The notes: a model not told the origin generated them from the letters alone. 45,400 bases of DNA from Listeria valentina (GCF_011800755.1 NZ_JAATJW010000014.1:1-45400); one strand, 5' to 3'. Shown: positions 19,255-29,100, counted from the first letter of the stretch. Translations and numbers: made by a program.

Positions 19255-20247
19255 CTATTGCTTTTTCAATTCTGTTTCTGCTTTTTGCAAAAGTTCATCA
19301 ATGTTTCCACTTGAATCATTTGGAACTTTACGAACATCGAATTTAATACCTTTTTCTTTCAGTTTCTTGAAAGCATCAACGTCTTCTTGTCCCATCGAAA
19401 GAACTTTACTTACAACGACTTTCCCTACGGAGTGTGCAAGCGATCCGACGTTCACTTCTTCAATATCAACGCCACCTTCGACAACACGCAACACATCTTC
19501 TGGATTTTCAAACAGCAAGAGTGCTTTTGTGTTTCCAAAACGTGGATCTTTCGCGATTTCGATCATCTTACTAATTGGAATAACATTCGCTTTAACACCT
19601 GGAGGCGCAGCTTGTTCAATTAGTTTTTTACGAAGATCATCTTTTGAAACTGCATCTGATACAACGATGATTCGGTTTGGAAGTGTTGATTTTGTCCAAG
19701 CCGTTGCAACTTGACCATGAAGCAAACGAGAGTCAATCCGCGCTAAAACGAATTTAATTTTTCCGTCGCCAACAACTGTTCCAGGCGCAAGCGCTTCTTT
19801 TGGTTGTGCATCAGCCGAAGCTCCTCCAGCCGTTTCTTGTTTCGGTTCAAGTTCTTCCGGTTTGATACGGATACCTTCTTTACCTGTTTCGATAATATGC
19901 GCAGCAATTTCTTGCGCTGATTCCATCGTAAAGCGAGAAGCATAAGCTTCGATCAGCATCGGAAGGTTAAGCCCTGCCACGATTGCCCATTTATCTTTGT
20001 GGTCTTCAAATAGGTTATTTGCTTGGTTAAATGGAGTACCTCCCCAAAGATCAACTAAGAATAGTACTTCATCTTGATTGTCAAAGCTGGAAATGGCTTC
20101 TTCCATTTTCGCTCTAACATCATCTGGGCCTTCATTCGGCATCAAAGTAATGGCTTTAACATTTTCTTGTTCTCCGAAAATCATGGAACCAGATTGTAAG
20201 ATCCCTGCAGCAAATTCCCCATGGGTCGCGAGGATAATTCCTACCAT
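19255..20247 (-). CDS. mptA: PTS mannose-family EIIAB component
   Basis: The cytoplasmic IIAB protein (330 aa), carrying phosphate from HPr to sugar. IIA is residues 1 to about 130 with phosphorylated His9 (ILATHGEFA), then a flexible Ala/Pro/Glu linker to about 160, then IIB with His177 (SRLLHGQVATAW). I start at ATG 20247, preceded by AGGAGG; the frame continues to 20271 but without its own ribosome-binding site. The leader is about 185 nt, from a sigma-54 promoter at 20444-20459. In L. monocytogenes the same operon is lmo0096-0099, elsewhere on the chromosome. Confidence 0.95.
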   Translation of the reverse strand: MVGIILATHGEFAAGILQSGSMIFGEQENVKAITLMPNEGPDDVRAKMEEAISSFDNQDEVLFLVDLWGGTPFNQANNLFEDHKDKWAIVAGLNLPMLIEAYASRFTMESAQEIAAHIIETGKEGIRIKPEELEPKQETAGGASADAQPKEALAPGTVVGDGKIKFVLARIDSRLLHGQVATAWTKSTLPNRIIVVSDAVSKDDLRKKLIEQAAPPGVKANVIPISKMIEIAKDPRFGNTKALLLFENPEDVLRVVEGGVDIEEVNVGSLAHSVGKVVVSKVLSMGQEDVDAFKKLKEKGIKFDVRKVPNDSSGNIDELLQKAETELKKQ

Positions 20248-20443
20248 TTTTTTACCTCCTAAAAAGTTCAATTTATTTTTCCAAACAGGCGAGCTAGTTA
20301 GTTTCAGATAGCTTCCTGCTCAGAAGACGGCTCTCCCTTTTTTCACCGCCCCCTTTCAAGTTTTCAAATCCTTCTACTAAAGCCGCGCAACAAAAAGTTT
20401 TACCGCTTCCATTTTGATCGCAACTTCGCCTAAATAATATATA

Positions 20444-20459
20444 GCAAGTTCCGTGCCAA
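20444..20459 (-). promoter_or_regulatory. Sigma-54 (RpoN) promoter of the mpt operon
   Basis: Minus strand: TTGGCACGGAACTTGC. The -24 element TGGCAC and the -12 element TTGC with a 5-nt spacer match the sigma-54 consensus exactly. The Listeria mpt operon is known to need RpoN and the LevR-type activator ManR. ManR is not in this window. Confidence 0.93.
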
Positions 20460-20462
20460 TAT

Positions 20463-20593
20463 AGTGTATCGAAAGAAAATCCTTTTACCTTAGCCCTTTT
20501 CAGATGCTTTTTTAGCAAGAAATCACTAGTGTATCATAAACCAATACGTTTCTGCTTCGTGAAATACAGTGTATTATTTTACAAATTAGTGTA
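20463..20593. promoter_or_regulatory. Four AGTGTA(T) direct repeats: candidate activator sites upstream of the sigma-54 promoter
   Basis: AGTGTAT occurs at 20463-20469, 20528-20534 and 20568-20574, and AGTGTA at 20588-20593. All are in the same orientation, upstream of the mpt promoter. Steps are 65, 40 and 20 bp. Sigma-54 activators bind such upstream enhancers. That ManR binds here is inference. Confidence 0.5.
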
Positions 20594-20655
20594 GCCTCAC
20601 TCCATTTTCCTGCCAAAACAGAACTTCACGCTTTCGAGTGTGCTTTTTGTTTCTT

Positions 20656-20681
20656 TGTTACCCAAAATGTAACAGGTTACA
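20656..20681. promoter_or_regulatory. Overlapping GTTAC/GTAAC palindromes including a cre-like site
   Basis: TGTTAC (20656-20661), GTAACA (20669-20674) and GTTACA (20676-20681) form two nested palindromes. TGTAACAGGTTACA (20668-20681) fits the CcpA cre consensus with one central mismatch. It lies about 50 bp upstream of the agmatine-operon promoter and about 210 bp upstream of the mpt promoter. Confidence 0.45.
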
Positions 20682-20717
20682 ATCTTTTTTCCTTCGTTTT
20701 TAAAGCTTTAAAAAGCA

Positions 20718-20781
20718 TTTTCAAACAAACGGGCATATACTATGATGTTGCTGTGGCAAAGAAATACTCGAGTATGCCCGT
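20718..20781 (+). promoter_or_regulatory. Agmatine operon promoter with flanking inverted repeat
   Basis: TTTTCA (20718-20723), 17-nt spacer, TATGAT (20741-20746). The perfect 9-bp inverted repeat ACGGGCATA (20729-20737) and TATGCCCGT (20773-20781) overlaps the spacer and the region just after the start, with arm centres 44 bp apart. This is a candidate operator for the RpiR-type regulator at the end of the cluster (inference). Confidence 0.6.
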
Positions 20782-20815
20782 GCGATTCCCAAACTTATTT
20801 TTGAGGTGAAAACGA

Positions 20816-21838
20816 ATGATTAAAAAAAGAGACTACATTGACACGAATGATTTTACAAAAGAAGAAGTTGTATACTTAATTGATTTAGCATTAAAACTAA
20901 AAGAAGCGATTAAAAATGGCTATTATCCACCTATTTTACGCAATAAATCGCTTGGCATGATTTTTGAACAATCTTCCACTCGGACTCGTGTTTCCTTTGA
21001 AACGGCGATGACACAACTCGGCGGACATGCTCAGTATCTCGCTCCGGGTCAAATCCAACTCGGCGGACACGAAAGCGTCGGCGATACAGCTCGCGTTCTA
21101 TCTCGTCTTGTTGATATCCTAATGGCACGCGTTGAACGTCACGAAACCGTTGTCGCTCTCGCTAAAGATGCAACAATTCCTGTTATTAATGGAATGAGTG
21201 ATTATAACCACCCAACGCAAGAACTTGGGGATGCAATTACAATGATTGAACATTTGCCTGAAGGTAAACGAATTGAAGACTGCAAAATCGTCTTTGTTGG
21301 CGATGCTACACAAGTTTGTGCTTCAACCATGTTTATGGCTACCAAACTTGGCATGGATTTCGTCCAATTCGGACCAAAAGGCTTCCAACTTAAAGAACAC
21401 CATCTTGAAATTGGACGTAAAAACTGCGAACTTTCCGGCGGTAGTGTACTTGTCACAGAAGACGCTGACGAAGCACTTAAAGACGCTGACTTCATTTATA
21501 CCGATGTGTGGTATGGCCTTTATGAAGCTGAACTTTCTGAAGAAGAAAGAATGAAAGTCTTCTATCCGAAATACCAAGTCAATATGGATTTAGTGAAAAA
21601 AGCAGCTCCTCATGTTAAATTTATGCACTGCTTACCAGCAACACGTGGTGAAGAAGTGACTGACGAAGTGCTTGACGCACCATTTTCAATTGTCCTTGAC
21701 GAAGCAGAAAACCGCTTAACAGCTATGCGTTCACTTCTTGTTTACTTCCTTAAACCTTATTTGAACTACGCTGAAGAAGCAACTTGCACAAAATTCGATG
21801 CTGATATCCAAAAACTTCTTAGAAATTACGTTGACTAA
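20816..21838 (+). CDS. ptcA: Putrescine carbamoyltransferase
   Basis: Splits N-carbamoylputrescine with phosphate into putrescine and carbamoyl phosphate, the second step of the agmatine deiminase pathway. The 340-aa protein has the carbamoyl-phosphate motif SSTRT, HPTQ and [26 protein letters not shown] and the extra C-terminal helix separate putrescine from ornithine transcarbamoylases. The start ATG has GAGGTG upstream. It is the first gene of a ptcA-aguD-aguA-arcC operon. Confidence 0.93.
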   Translation: MIKKRDYIDTNDFTKEEVVYLIDLALKLKEAIKNGYYPPILRNKSLGMIFEQSSTRTRVSFETAMTQLGGHAQYLAPGQIQLGGHESVGDTARVLSRLVDILMARVERHETVVALAKDATIPVINGMSDYNHPTQELGDAITMIEHLPEGKRIEDCKIVFVGDATQVCASTMFMATKLGMDFVQFGPKGFQLKEHHLEIGRKNCELSGGSVLVTEDADEALKDADFIYTDVWYGLYEAELSEEERMKVFYPKYQVNMDLVKKAAPHVKFMHCLPATRGEEVTDEVLDAPFSIVLDEAENRLTAMRSLLVYFLKPYLNYAEEATCTKFDADIQKLLRNYVD

Positions 21839-21860
21839 GCACAACTAGCAAACCATCCGA

Positions 21861-21881
21861 GAAGAAGAATTTTTCTTCTTC
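21861..21881 (+). other. Perfect hairpin in the ptcA-aguD gap
   Basis: GAAGAAGAA (21861-21869), loop TTT, TTCTTCTTC (21873-21881). No T-run follows, so it is not a standard terminator. The 3' arm CTTCTTCC could instead pair with GAGGAAG at 21891-21897, the aguD ribosome-binding site. Confidence 0.5.
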
Positions 21882-21906
21882 CCATTAAAAGAGGAAGTGG
21901 GTTTTT

Positions 21907-23283
21907 TTGAAAAAGAAAAAGTTTCGTTTGTTTGATGCTGTTCTCATGGCTGTCTGCGTGATCTTAGTCGTCGAATCAGCTGCTCCAGCTGCCGCAATTG
22001 GCTCCTCCCAATTTTTCTGGTGGATCGCTTTGCTCATTTTGTTCTTCCTCCCTTACGGACTCATCTCCGCTGAGCTAGGAACCACTTACGATGACGAAGG
22101 CGGCATCTACGACTGGGTGAAACGGGCATTTGGAAATAGATGGGGCGGCCGTGTTGCTTGGCTCTACTGGATCAACTATCCAATCTGGATGGCAAGCCTC
22201 GCTGTGCTATTCATGGAAGTAGCTACACAAATTTTCAAGCTACATCTTAGCACGCCAGTTTCCATCTTGATTCAACTATTATTCGTTTGGGTCGTTGTGC
22301 TCATCAGTTGTTACCCAGTCAGCGATAGCAAATGGATTTTAAACTTAGCAGCTTTTTGTAAAGTATTCATCATGTTGAGCCTTGGCATTCTTGGCGTTTA
22401 CTTCGCTGTCACAAAAGGACTTGCCAATGACTTTTCTGGAAAGGCGCTCTTGCCAAGTTTCGACTTGAATAGTTTGTCTTTCATCTCGATTATCTTATTT
22501 AACTTCCTTGGATTCGAAGTTGTCACAACGCTTGCTGGCGACATGGAAAATCCAAAGAAACAAATTCCACAAGCCATTATCATCGGTGGTATCTTAATTG
22601 CATTCTTTTACTTATTTGCAGCATTCGGAATGGGCGCTGCGATCCCAACGTCACAACTATCTACATCGGGTGGCATGATCGACAGCTTCATTATGCTTGT
22701 CGGCAAACTCAATCCGTTTGTTATTGTCATCGGAATCATGTTTATGTACACTTTGATTGCCAATTTGATTTCGTGGGCGCTTGGCGTCAACTATGTCGCA
22801 ATGTATGCAGCTAAAAATCACGACTTGCCACGCGTATTTGGCATCCAAAATAAGAAAAACGAAATGCCGATCGGCGCAAGCATCTTAAACGGTGTTGTCG
22901 CATCAGCGCTCATCATTGTTGCACCACTCATTCCAAATGAAAATATTTTCTGGGCGTTCTTTGCGCTAAATGTGGTCGCGCTTCTTGCTTCCTACATTAT
23001 GATGTTCCCAGCTTTCTTAAAACTTCGGAAAATCGATCCAGACAGACCTCGTCCATTCAAAGTATTTGGCGGAAAAGTACTCTTGCATTTATTTACGTAC
23101 GTTCCTGTTGCACTTCTTGTGATTACACTGATCTTCTCAGCTGTGCCACTAAACGGTTCCGCTGCTGAACTGAATGAAAAAATCCCTATTTTAATCGGGG
23201 CTGTCGCCGCCTTTATTGTGGGTGAAATTTGTATTCACATGGCAGGTAAACGGAAGGAAAATAGAAAGGATGAAAAAGATTGA
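21907..23283 (+). CDS. aguD: Agmatine:putrescine antiporter (APC family)
   Basis: A 458-aa membrane protein with about 12 transmembrane segments of the APC amino acid/polyamine superfamily. By context it brings in agmatine and exports putrescine, as for AguD of enterococci and lmo0037 of L. monocytogenes. The N-terminal helix ([27 protein letters not shown]) is typical. The start is TTG with GAGGAAG upstream, and the end overlaps aguA by 4 nt. Substrate is assigned from the operon, not from residues. Confidence 0.9.
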   Translation: MKKKKFRLFDAVLMAVCVILVVESAAPAAAIGSSQFFWWIALLILFFLPYGLISAELGTTYDDEGGIYDWVKRAFGNRWGGRVAWLYWINYPIWMASLAVLFMEVATQIFKLHLSTPVSILIQLLFVWVVVLISCYPVSDSKWILNLAAFCKVFIMLSLGILGVYFAVTKGLANDFSGKALLPSFDLNSLSFISIILFNFLGFEVVTTLAGDMENPKKQIPQAIIIGGILIAFFYLFAAFGMGAAIPTSQLSTSGGMIDSFIMLVGKLNPFVIVIGIMFMYTLIANLISWALGVNYVAMYAAKNHDLPRVFGIQNKKNEMPIGASILNGVVASALIIVAPLIPNENIFWAFFALNVVALLASYIMMFPAFLKLRKIDPDRPRPFKVFGGKVLLHLFTYVPVALLVITLIFSAVPLNGSAAELNEKIPILIGAVAAFIVGEICIHMAGKRKENRKDEKD

Positions 23284-24374
23284 AAACTTTAGATAGTTCT
23301 CCTAGAAAAGATGGATTTAGAATGCCCGGCGAATTTGAAGCACATCGCGGTTGTTACTTGCTTTGGCCCGAACGTCCAGATAACTGGCGTAACGGCGCTA
23401 AACCTGCGCAAGACGCATTTACAGCGGTCGCAACAGCGATTGCCAAATTCGAACCTGTAACGGTAGGCGTTTCTTCTACACAATATAGCAACGCTCGTCA
23501 TATGTTGCCTGATTATGTGCAAACGGTTGAAATTGACAACAACGACTCCTGGATTCGCGACTGCGGACCTACTTTTGTGAAAAACGATAAGGAAGAAATC
23601 CGCGCCGTGGATTGGACTTTCAACGCTTGGGGCGGACTTGTTGACGGGCTTTATTTCCCTTGGGATAAAGACGATCAAGTGGCACAAAAAGTGGCCGAAC
23701 TCGAATCTGCCGACCGCTACCGCTTGGAAAACTTCGTCCTTGAAGGCGGCTCCATCCATGTAGATGGTGAAGGCACGCTGATTACAACGGAAGAATGCTT
23801 GCTTTCAGAAGGCCGCAATCCTGAGCTTTCAAAAGCACAAATCGAACAAATTTTAAAGGAATATTTGAATCTCGAAAAGATCATTTGGTTGAAACGTGGG
23901 ATTTATTTGGATGAAACAAATGGTCACGTGGATAACATTTTGAACTATGTTGCACCTGGCGAAGTGGCGCTTGCTTGGACGGATGATACGACGGATCCGC
24001 AATATGAAATTTCGAAGGAATGCCTTGATATTTTGGAAAGCGAAACGGATGCAAGGGGGCGCAAATTGAAAGTGCATAAACTTCTTGTTCCGAAGCCTAT
24101 CTTGATTACGGAAGAAGAAAGTCGCGGCGTTGATGCTGTGGATGGGACTCTTCCTCGTGAAGCAGGCGACCGTCTTGCGGCAAGTTATATCAATTATTAT
24201 GCAGCAAATGGCGGGATTGTTTTCCCACTATTTGGTGACCCACATGATGACTTGGCGCGCGAAACGCTTGCAAAACTATATCCAGATCGCGAAGTAGTGG
24301 GCGTTCCAGCACGTGAAATCTTACTCGGTGGAGGAAATATCCACTGCATTACTCAACAAGTTCCTAAAGGATGA
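23280..24374 (+). CDS. aguA: Agmatine deiminase
   Basis: Hydrolyses agmatine to N-carbamoylputrescine and ammonia. The 364-aa protein has the family motifs: [29 protein letters not shown] with His216 and Asp218, and the catalytic Cys356 in GGGNIHC. L. monocytogenes has two aguA genes and a Gly at position 157 is reported as important in the active one; here residue 157 is Gly (EGG at 155-157). Only one aguA is present. The start is TTG, overlapping the aguD stop by 4 nt (translational coupling), with AAAGGA upstream. Confidence 0.95.
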   Translation: MKTLDSSPRKDGFRMPGEFEAHRGCYLLWPERPDNWRNGAKPAQDAFTAVATAIAKFEPVTVGVSSTQYSNARHMLPDYVQTVEIDNNDSWIRDCGPTFVKNDKEEIRAVDWTFNAWGGLVDGLYFPWDKDDQVAQKVAELESADRYRLENFVLEGGSIHVDGEGTLITTEECLLSEGRNPELSKAQIEQILKEYLNLEKIIWLKRGIYLDETNGHVDNILNYVAPGEVALAWTDDTTDPQYEISKECLDILESETDARGRKLKVHKLLVPKPILITEEESRGVDAVDGTLPREAGDRLAASYINYYAANGGIVFPLFGDPHDDLARETLAKLYPDREVVGVPAREILLGGGNIHCITQQVPKG

Positions 24375-24390
24375 TTGCGAGGGAGTTTTT

Positions 24391-25335
24391 ATGAAAAATA
24401 GAAAAGTTGTTGTTGCGCTTGGCGGGAATGCCATTCTTTCGGATGATGCTAGCGCCCATGCGCAACAAAAAGCGTTAGATCAAACGGCAGAGCATCTTGT
24501 TCAATTTGTAGCAAATGGGGATGAATTAATTGTTTCCCATGGTAATGGGCCTCAAGTTGGTAACTTGCTCATCCAGCAGCAGAAAAGTGATTCCGTGAAA
24601 AACCCAGCTATGCCACTCGATTCTTGTGTTGCAATGACTCAAGGTAGCATTGGTTACTGGTTACAAAATTCACTTGATAACGCTTTTGCTAAGCGTAAAA
24701 TGACAAAGGAAACTGTGTCGCTTGTTACGCAAGTCATCGTGGATAAAGACGATCCTGCGTTTTCTCGCCCGACGAAACCTATTGGTCCGTTTCTTTCCAA
24801 AGAAGAGGCCGATCTCGAAGTGAAAAAAACGGGCGCGACATTTGTCGAAGATGCTGGGCGCGGTTATCGCAAAGTCGTTCCATCGCCAAAGCCGCTTTAT
24901 ATCAAGGAACATGAAGCGATTAAAAAATTGGTTGAAGACGGTGTCGTTACGGTCTCGGCTGGCGGCGGAGGTATTTCTGTTGTCGAAAAAGATGGCGAAT
25001 TCACTGGCGTTGAAGCGGTCATTGATAAAGATTTTGCTTCCCTGCGCCTTGCCGAAATGGTGGAAGCCGACTTATTTGTTATTCTAACAGGGGTTGATCA
25101 TGTTTTTGTGAATTTCAATCAACCGAGCCAAGAAAAATTGGAACAGGTTACTGTTTCTGAACTTGAAAAATGGAAAGCAGAAAAGCAGTTTGCTGAAGGG
25201 AGCATGCTTCCTAAAATCGAAGCAGCAATTGAATTTGTCAAAAGCCGTCCTGGAAGTCGCGCTGTTATTACATCGCTAGAAAATATCGAGAACTTCCTTA
25301 CAAATGGATCGGGAACTGTAATTACTGCTGATTGA
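24391..25335 (+). CDS. arcC: Carbamate kinase
   Basis: Makes ATP from carbamoyl phosphate and ADP, releasing CO2 and ammonia, the last step of the agmatine pathway. The 314-aa protein begins with [12 protein letters not shown] and has [13 protein letters not shown] and AGGGGI. The frame is open from 24313, but that part overlaps aguA; the ATG at 24391 has GCGAGGGAG upstream and gives the usual length. It is the last gene before a strong terminator. In arginine-pathway organisms the same enzyme is also called arcC; here it belongs to the agu operon. Confidence 0.95.
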   Translation: MKNRKVVVALGGNAILSDDASAHAQQKALDQTAEHLVQFVANGDELIVSHGNGPQVGNLLIQQQKSDSVKNPAMPLDSCVAMTQGSIGYWLQNSLDNAFAKRKMTKETVSLVTQVIVDKDDPAFSRPTKPIGPFLSKEEADLEVKKTGATFVEDAGRGYRKVVPSPKPLYIKEHEAIKKLVEDGVVTVSAGGGGISVVEKDGEFTGVEAVIDKDFASLRLAEMVEADLFVILTGVDHVFVNFNQPSQEKLEQVTVSELEKWKAEKQFAEGSMLPKIEAAIEFVKSRPGSRAVITSLENIENFLTNGSGTVITAD

Positions 25336-25345
25336 TAAAAGCAAA

Positions 25346-25386
25346 AGCGAAACTTTGGCTTTCCAAGCTTAAGTTTCGCTTTTTTT
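25346..25386 (+). terminator. Terminator of the agmatine operon
   Basis: AGCGAAACTT (25346-25355), loop, AAGTTTCGCT (25371-25380), then six T. Confidence 0.9.
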
Positions 25387-25474
25387 GTTGTTTTTTCGGA
25401 GTTTATCGAACCTCAAATATATGATACAATTTACGGGAAATCGTTCAATACGTCACATGGAAAGGATGGAATTT

Positions 25475-26287
25475 ATGGACTTTTTTGAAATCGCTAGCAG
25501 GTCCATCACAAACTTAACAAGAAATGAACGGATCTTATTCGACTACGTTGTTAAGAACATGAAACGCATCAAAAACCAGAGCATTCGGGAAGTATCTGCA
25601 GAATGTTTTGTTTCTACCACTACTTTCCTGCGTTTCGTACGCAAACTCGGATTCACAGGCTACAGTGAATTTACAACTGTTTTAAAATTTACAGAATCCA
25701 GAAAACCCGACATTCAATCTCCTCCTTTTGTCGTTAAACAGAAGGATTACCGTGAAGAATATTTAAAAAATATCATCGAATCGGTTCGAGTCCTAGAGCC
25801 TTCCAAATTAGAACAAATCACAACCAAGCTTGAACAAAAACCTCGGATTTACTTTTTCGCCAAAGGTTTAAGCAAGCACGCCGCTGAATACGTCAAATAC
25901 CTCTATACGATGAACGGCTTTTTGGTCGAATTCCCCGAGGATTACCAGTACCGTCAAGCCATTTTACCGCACATCAGCACTGAAGATATGGTTTTCATCT
26001 TAACTTACGCCGGACACGACATCGAGCTTGTTCAAACAGCGCAGCGACTGAAAGCACGTAAAGATTCGCCTCTACTTATTTCAATTACTTGCGCCGACAA
26101 CAATATTATCCAGAACATGAGCGACATCAACTTATATATTTTCACAGATGAAATCGAAATCAACAATCTCGATATGACTTCACGAATTTCTACAATAGCG
26201 ATCATGGAGCTGATTTTATACCAATATATGGAAAACACGAATCAGAAATTACTTAAAAAGAACGATCAAAATGAGATTCATTTTTGA
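25475..26287 (+). CDS. RpiR-family transcriptional regulator (HTH + SIS domain)
   Basis: A 270-aa regulator. An N-terminal HTH of the RpiR type (about residues 1-75: IREVSAECFVSTTTFLRFVRKLGFTGYSEF) is followed by a SIS domain (about 105-230), which usually binds a phosphosugar or other metabolite. I start at ATG 25475, which has AAAGGATGG upstream; the open frame reaches back to 25385, inside the previous terminator. A regulator of this family closes the agmatine cluster in L. monocytogenes too (lmo0041), so it probably controls ptcA-arcC. Ligand and sign of control are unknown. Confidence 0.88.
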   Translation: MDFFEIASRSITNLTRNERILFDYVVKNMKRIKNQSIREVSAECFVSTTTFLRFVRKLGFTGYSEFTTVLKFTESRKPDIQSPPFVVKQKDYREEYLKNIIESVRVLEPSKLEQITTKLEQKPRIYFFAKGLSKHAAEYVKYLYTMNGFLVEFPEDYQYRQAILPHISTEDMVFILTYAGHDIELVQTAQRLKARKDSPLLISITCADNNIIQNMSDINLYIFTDEIEINNLDMTSRISTIAIMELILYQYMENTNQKLLKKNDQNEIHF

Positions 26288-26333
26288 CGAATAGTCGAAA
26301 CCCAAGTACACTTGAGGAAAAGGAGGTTTTCCA

Positions 26334-26654
26334 ATGATTACAACAACATCCCCAAATGTAGAAGGTAAACAAATTATCGAGTATAAAAGAATCGTATTCG
26401 GTGAAGTAATTACAGGCGTCAATTTCATGAAAGACATCGGAGCTGGGTTAAGAAACTTCTTCGGCGGCCGTTCTGAAGGTTATGAACAAGAACTGATCAA
26501 TGCACGAGAAGAAGCGATCGCAGAAATGGAAGCACGAGCTGCAGATCTTGGTGCAAATGCCGTTATCGGCGTCGACATCGATTACGAAGTCCTCGGCTCT
26601 GACAACGGCATGCTGATGGTCACAGCTTCTGGTACAGCCGTTGTGATTGATTAA
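26334..26654 (+). CDS. UPF0145 / YbjQ-family protein (orfB of the prs-ldh locus)
   Basis: A 106-aa protein of the YbjQ family (DUF74), with [37 protein letters not shown] and [14 protein letters not shown]. The family forms ring-like oligomers and was once called heavy-metal-binding; its function is unknown. AAGGAGG lies upstream. The same family sits between LIPI-1 and ldh in L. monocytogenes (lmo0208), so this is the one visible remnant of the ancestral prs-ldh gene set. It may be co-transcribed with the regulator 46 nt upstream. A strong terminator follows. Confidence 0.88.
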   Translation: MITTTSPNVEGKQIIEYKRIVFGEVITGVNFMKDIGAGLRNFFGGRSEGYEQELINAREEAIAEMEARAADLGANAVIGVDIDYEVLGSDNGMLMVTASGTAVVID

Positions 26655-26660
26655 ATTTAA

Positions 26661-26706
26661 AATCTCCCAGTTCTTCCTGATGAATAGAAGAACTGGGAGA
26701 TTTTTT
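26661..26706 (+). terminator. Strong terminator after the UPF0145 gene
   Basis: A perfect 16-bp stem, AATCTCCCAGTTCTTC with GAAGAACTGGGAGATT, then T4. On the minus strand it is followed by TTTAAATTT, so it may also stop the convergent WxL gene. Confidence 0.92.
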
Positions 26707-26743
26707 GAAAATAAATTTCACTTTCTTCGCATCTACTTAACAG

Positions 26744-29095
26744 TTATATTGGCACATCACGTAAAGTCCAAGTCACTTCACCTTGATAGTCCCCACGAAG
26801 AGCTTCTCCCGGATTAATTTCTAAAATCAACCCTTTTGTTTCACCCCATGTTTTAGAAACATTTAACGGTTGCTTACGCCCCGTATAGCCCCCACTTTCC
26901 ACAATTTGAAGTTTGTTTGTCAATGGCCATTTCCCATCATTTGAAAGATAAAACAATCTTCCCAGCGTCTTTTTATTCCCTTGCCCAGTTAAAGCCTCGT
27001 TAGCTGTAACGCCGAGTTCCCACTTTCCTAAATATCGTGTTTCTCGAATCGCTAAATCATTAATCGTTTTCTTGACTGGAACACTTTGAATATCCGAGCG
27101 AATTGGAATCATTCCAAAATCTATACTTTGTGGTACATTATCAAATTTTAAATTTCCAGTTTCAACTTCTACAGGAACTGTAACAACTCCTTGCACATGC
27201 GTAAGTTCACTCTCTATCAACACATCAACCGACGTATTTCCAAGCTGTTCAAACTTCTTCGATTCTTTAATGCCTACAACTTTTACTTTGTCTTGTGGCA
27301 AAATACTTTTTAAATCCGTTACTAGTTCAGCTGGATTTAATTCATCCGAACTCGAATAGAGAGATACCACTTGAGAAATTGGTGAACCCGTTGGTGAAGG
27401 CATCTTAACTAAGGTTTCTCCTTGTGTTTTTAAATCTGGTTGATCGCTGTTCGATACTTCAATCGGAATATGGAAAAAACCGTCCGATTGAAACGTATTA
27501 ATCAAATCTGGGGCTTCAGTATTTAGAGCAAGGCTCCCTGTAATCGAAAGTTGATTGTTTGCAAGCTGTGATAAGGTGGATTTTGAAATCGTCATACTAA
27601 CTGTATTAGAGCTCGTTTGAAAAGCTTTACTTACCAGTACAGATTTTTTATTCGTATCTTTGACTTGAATAGGGTATAAAGCATTAGTATTAGCTTTAAT
27701 TAAATCTCCCATCGTAAAATTAACCGAAAGTGAGTTTGGGTAAAAAGACGAATTCTGAGCAAGCAACGTCTGACCAATATTAAATTTCGCTTGAAACGTC
27801 TCCTCATTTTTTTCTTCTTCCGTGGTCGGAGCGGAATATGGAAGCGGCAGAATCATGTCATTACTAGAAGATGAAAATAATCGATGATTCTTCAAGAAAT
27901 CTACCTGATATTTATAAGGAACTACATTCCCCTCATTATCTTTTAAACTAGCGGAAAAATATAAATGTTGAGAGGTGTTATAAAGAATATTATAATTCAT
28001 ATCTGACCACTCTCTTCCAAGCAATTGATAGTTTCCTCCAAAAGCATCCAAATATGATTGACCACTTCCCGACAGCGAAGCATCCCGCACAAAAACATTT
28101 GTAATATCAGCTCTTTTTGAAAGCAAAGTAACAACGTTTCGATTTTCTCCATTGTTTAATTTTGGCACCTTGATTTTCAGAGGAAGCAGTGCATTAACTT
28201 CTGGATCTCTTATTGCATTTCCACTAGCATCTTCAATCCAGATTTCAATATTAAATTCTAGCGGATCAGCTGGATCTCTGGATCCATCACGCGCACTACT
28301 TATAGTCATTGGAAAATTACTGTAGACATCCATAATAGCTCCTGGCGAGAGAACCTTAATAGCTAGAACGCATGGTCGCCCTTGATAATAACCTATGTTA
28401 TTAACTTTTAAAATATCTCCTTCAGCAAACCTTTTGTTTATAGAAGGAACTGCTATCGCAGACCCATTTAGAGTTATATCTTTTGCAGCAGACTGCGCCC
28501 CGTAGTGAATAAGCGGGATAACCGTTTTTGCTTTTTGAACGGGCTTTCCCGATACATATTGTCCTTTTGCATCCATCACAGTCCCATATGGAGATTGAGC
28601 AAAAGGAGTAAGTCCATCAAGTATGGAACCAGCCATCCGATTAGAAAGTTGGTTAGACACAGATTTTCTCTGCTCTTTTTGAACCAAAACTGAAACAGCA
28701 TCAGAAGTATTATGCTTATCATCGAATGCTTGCAAAACTATTGCTCCGAGATTTAAGGCTTTAAACCTTAAAACAACTTCATGTTTTTCGTCATTTTTCC
28801 ACTCTATCATTAACTGATTATTATCTAAATCCCTTTTTATCACAGCATCCCCTTGTTTTAGTCCCTGAAATTCCAGCCCCTCGCTTATCGGGAGATAAAC
28901 TTTTTCAGACTCGTTGGTTTTATCTTGTATAGTAACTTCAAACGAAGAATTTAGCGTTGCTTTTTCAACATTTGAAGAAATAAGTAGCGAGTCAAAGGCC
29001 TCATTTTCGGCAAAAACCTTGGAAAAATTCAGTATCAATATACCCATTACCAACAAACTTATACAACCGATGAATAGATTTAGCCACTTTTTCAT
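26744..29095 (-). CDS. Secreted WxL-domain cell-surface protein
   Basis: A 783-aa secreted protein. It has a signal peptide at about 1-30 (MKKWLNLFIGCISLLVMGIL, cleavage near VFA/EN), then a long extracellular region with beta-rich, Ig-like character and no domain I can name. A C-terminal WxL-type module carries the paired motifs WEL (KWELGVTA) and WTL (GEVTWTLRDVP). WxL domains bind peptidoglycan non-covalently, so it is probably displayed on the wall. No LPXTG is present. I start at ATG 29095; the Shine-Dalgarno is a run of eight G. Codon use looks more AT-rich than in neighbours, suggesting transfer. It stands alone, without the usual DUF916 or second WxL partner. Confidence 0.82.
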   Translation of the reverse strand: MKKWLNLFIGCISLLVMGILILNFSKVFAENEAFDSLLISSNVEKATLNSSFEVTIQDKTNESEKVYLPISEGLEFQGLKQGDAVIKRDLDNNQLMIEWKNDEKHEVVLRFKALNLGAIVLQAFDDKHNTSDAVSVLVQKEQRKSVSNQLSNRMAGSILDGLTPFAQSPYGTVMDAKGQYVSGKPVQKAKTVIPLIHYGAQSAAKDITLNGSAIAVPSINKRFAEGDILKVNNIGYYQGRPCVLAIKVLSPGAIMDVYSNFPMTISSARDGSRDPADPLEFNIEIWIEDASGNAIRDPEVNALLPLKIKVPKLNNGENRNVVTLLSKRADITNVFVRDASLSGSGQSYLDAFGGNYQLLGREWSDMNYNILYNTSQHLYFSASLKDNEGNVVPYKYQVDFLKNHRLFSSSSNDMILPLPYSAPTTEEEKNEETFQAKFNIGQTLLAQNSSFYPNSLSVNFTMGDLIKANTNALYPIQVKDTNKKSVLVSKAFQTSSNTVSMTISKSTLSQLANNQLSITGSLALNTEAPDLINTFQSDGFFHIPIEVSNSDQPDLKTQGETLVKMPSPTGSPISQVVSLYSSSDELNPAELVTDLKSILPQDKVKVVGIKESKKFEQLGNTSVDVLIESELTHVQGVVTVPVEVETGNLKFDNVPQSIDFGMIPIRSDIQSVPVKKTINDLAIRETRYLGKWELGVTANEALTGQGNKKTLGRLFYLSNDGKWPLTNKLQIVESGGYTGRKQPLNVSKTWGETKGLILEINPGEALRGDYQGEVTWTLRDVPI

Positions 29096-29100
29096 AGCAT

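Noticed and set aside
20402-20415. Possible cre site TGGAAGCGGTAAAA near the mpt transcription start
   Set aside because: Two mismatches at conserved positions; too weak to list as a feature.
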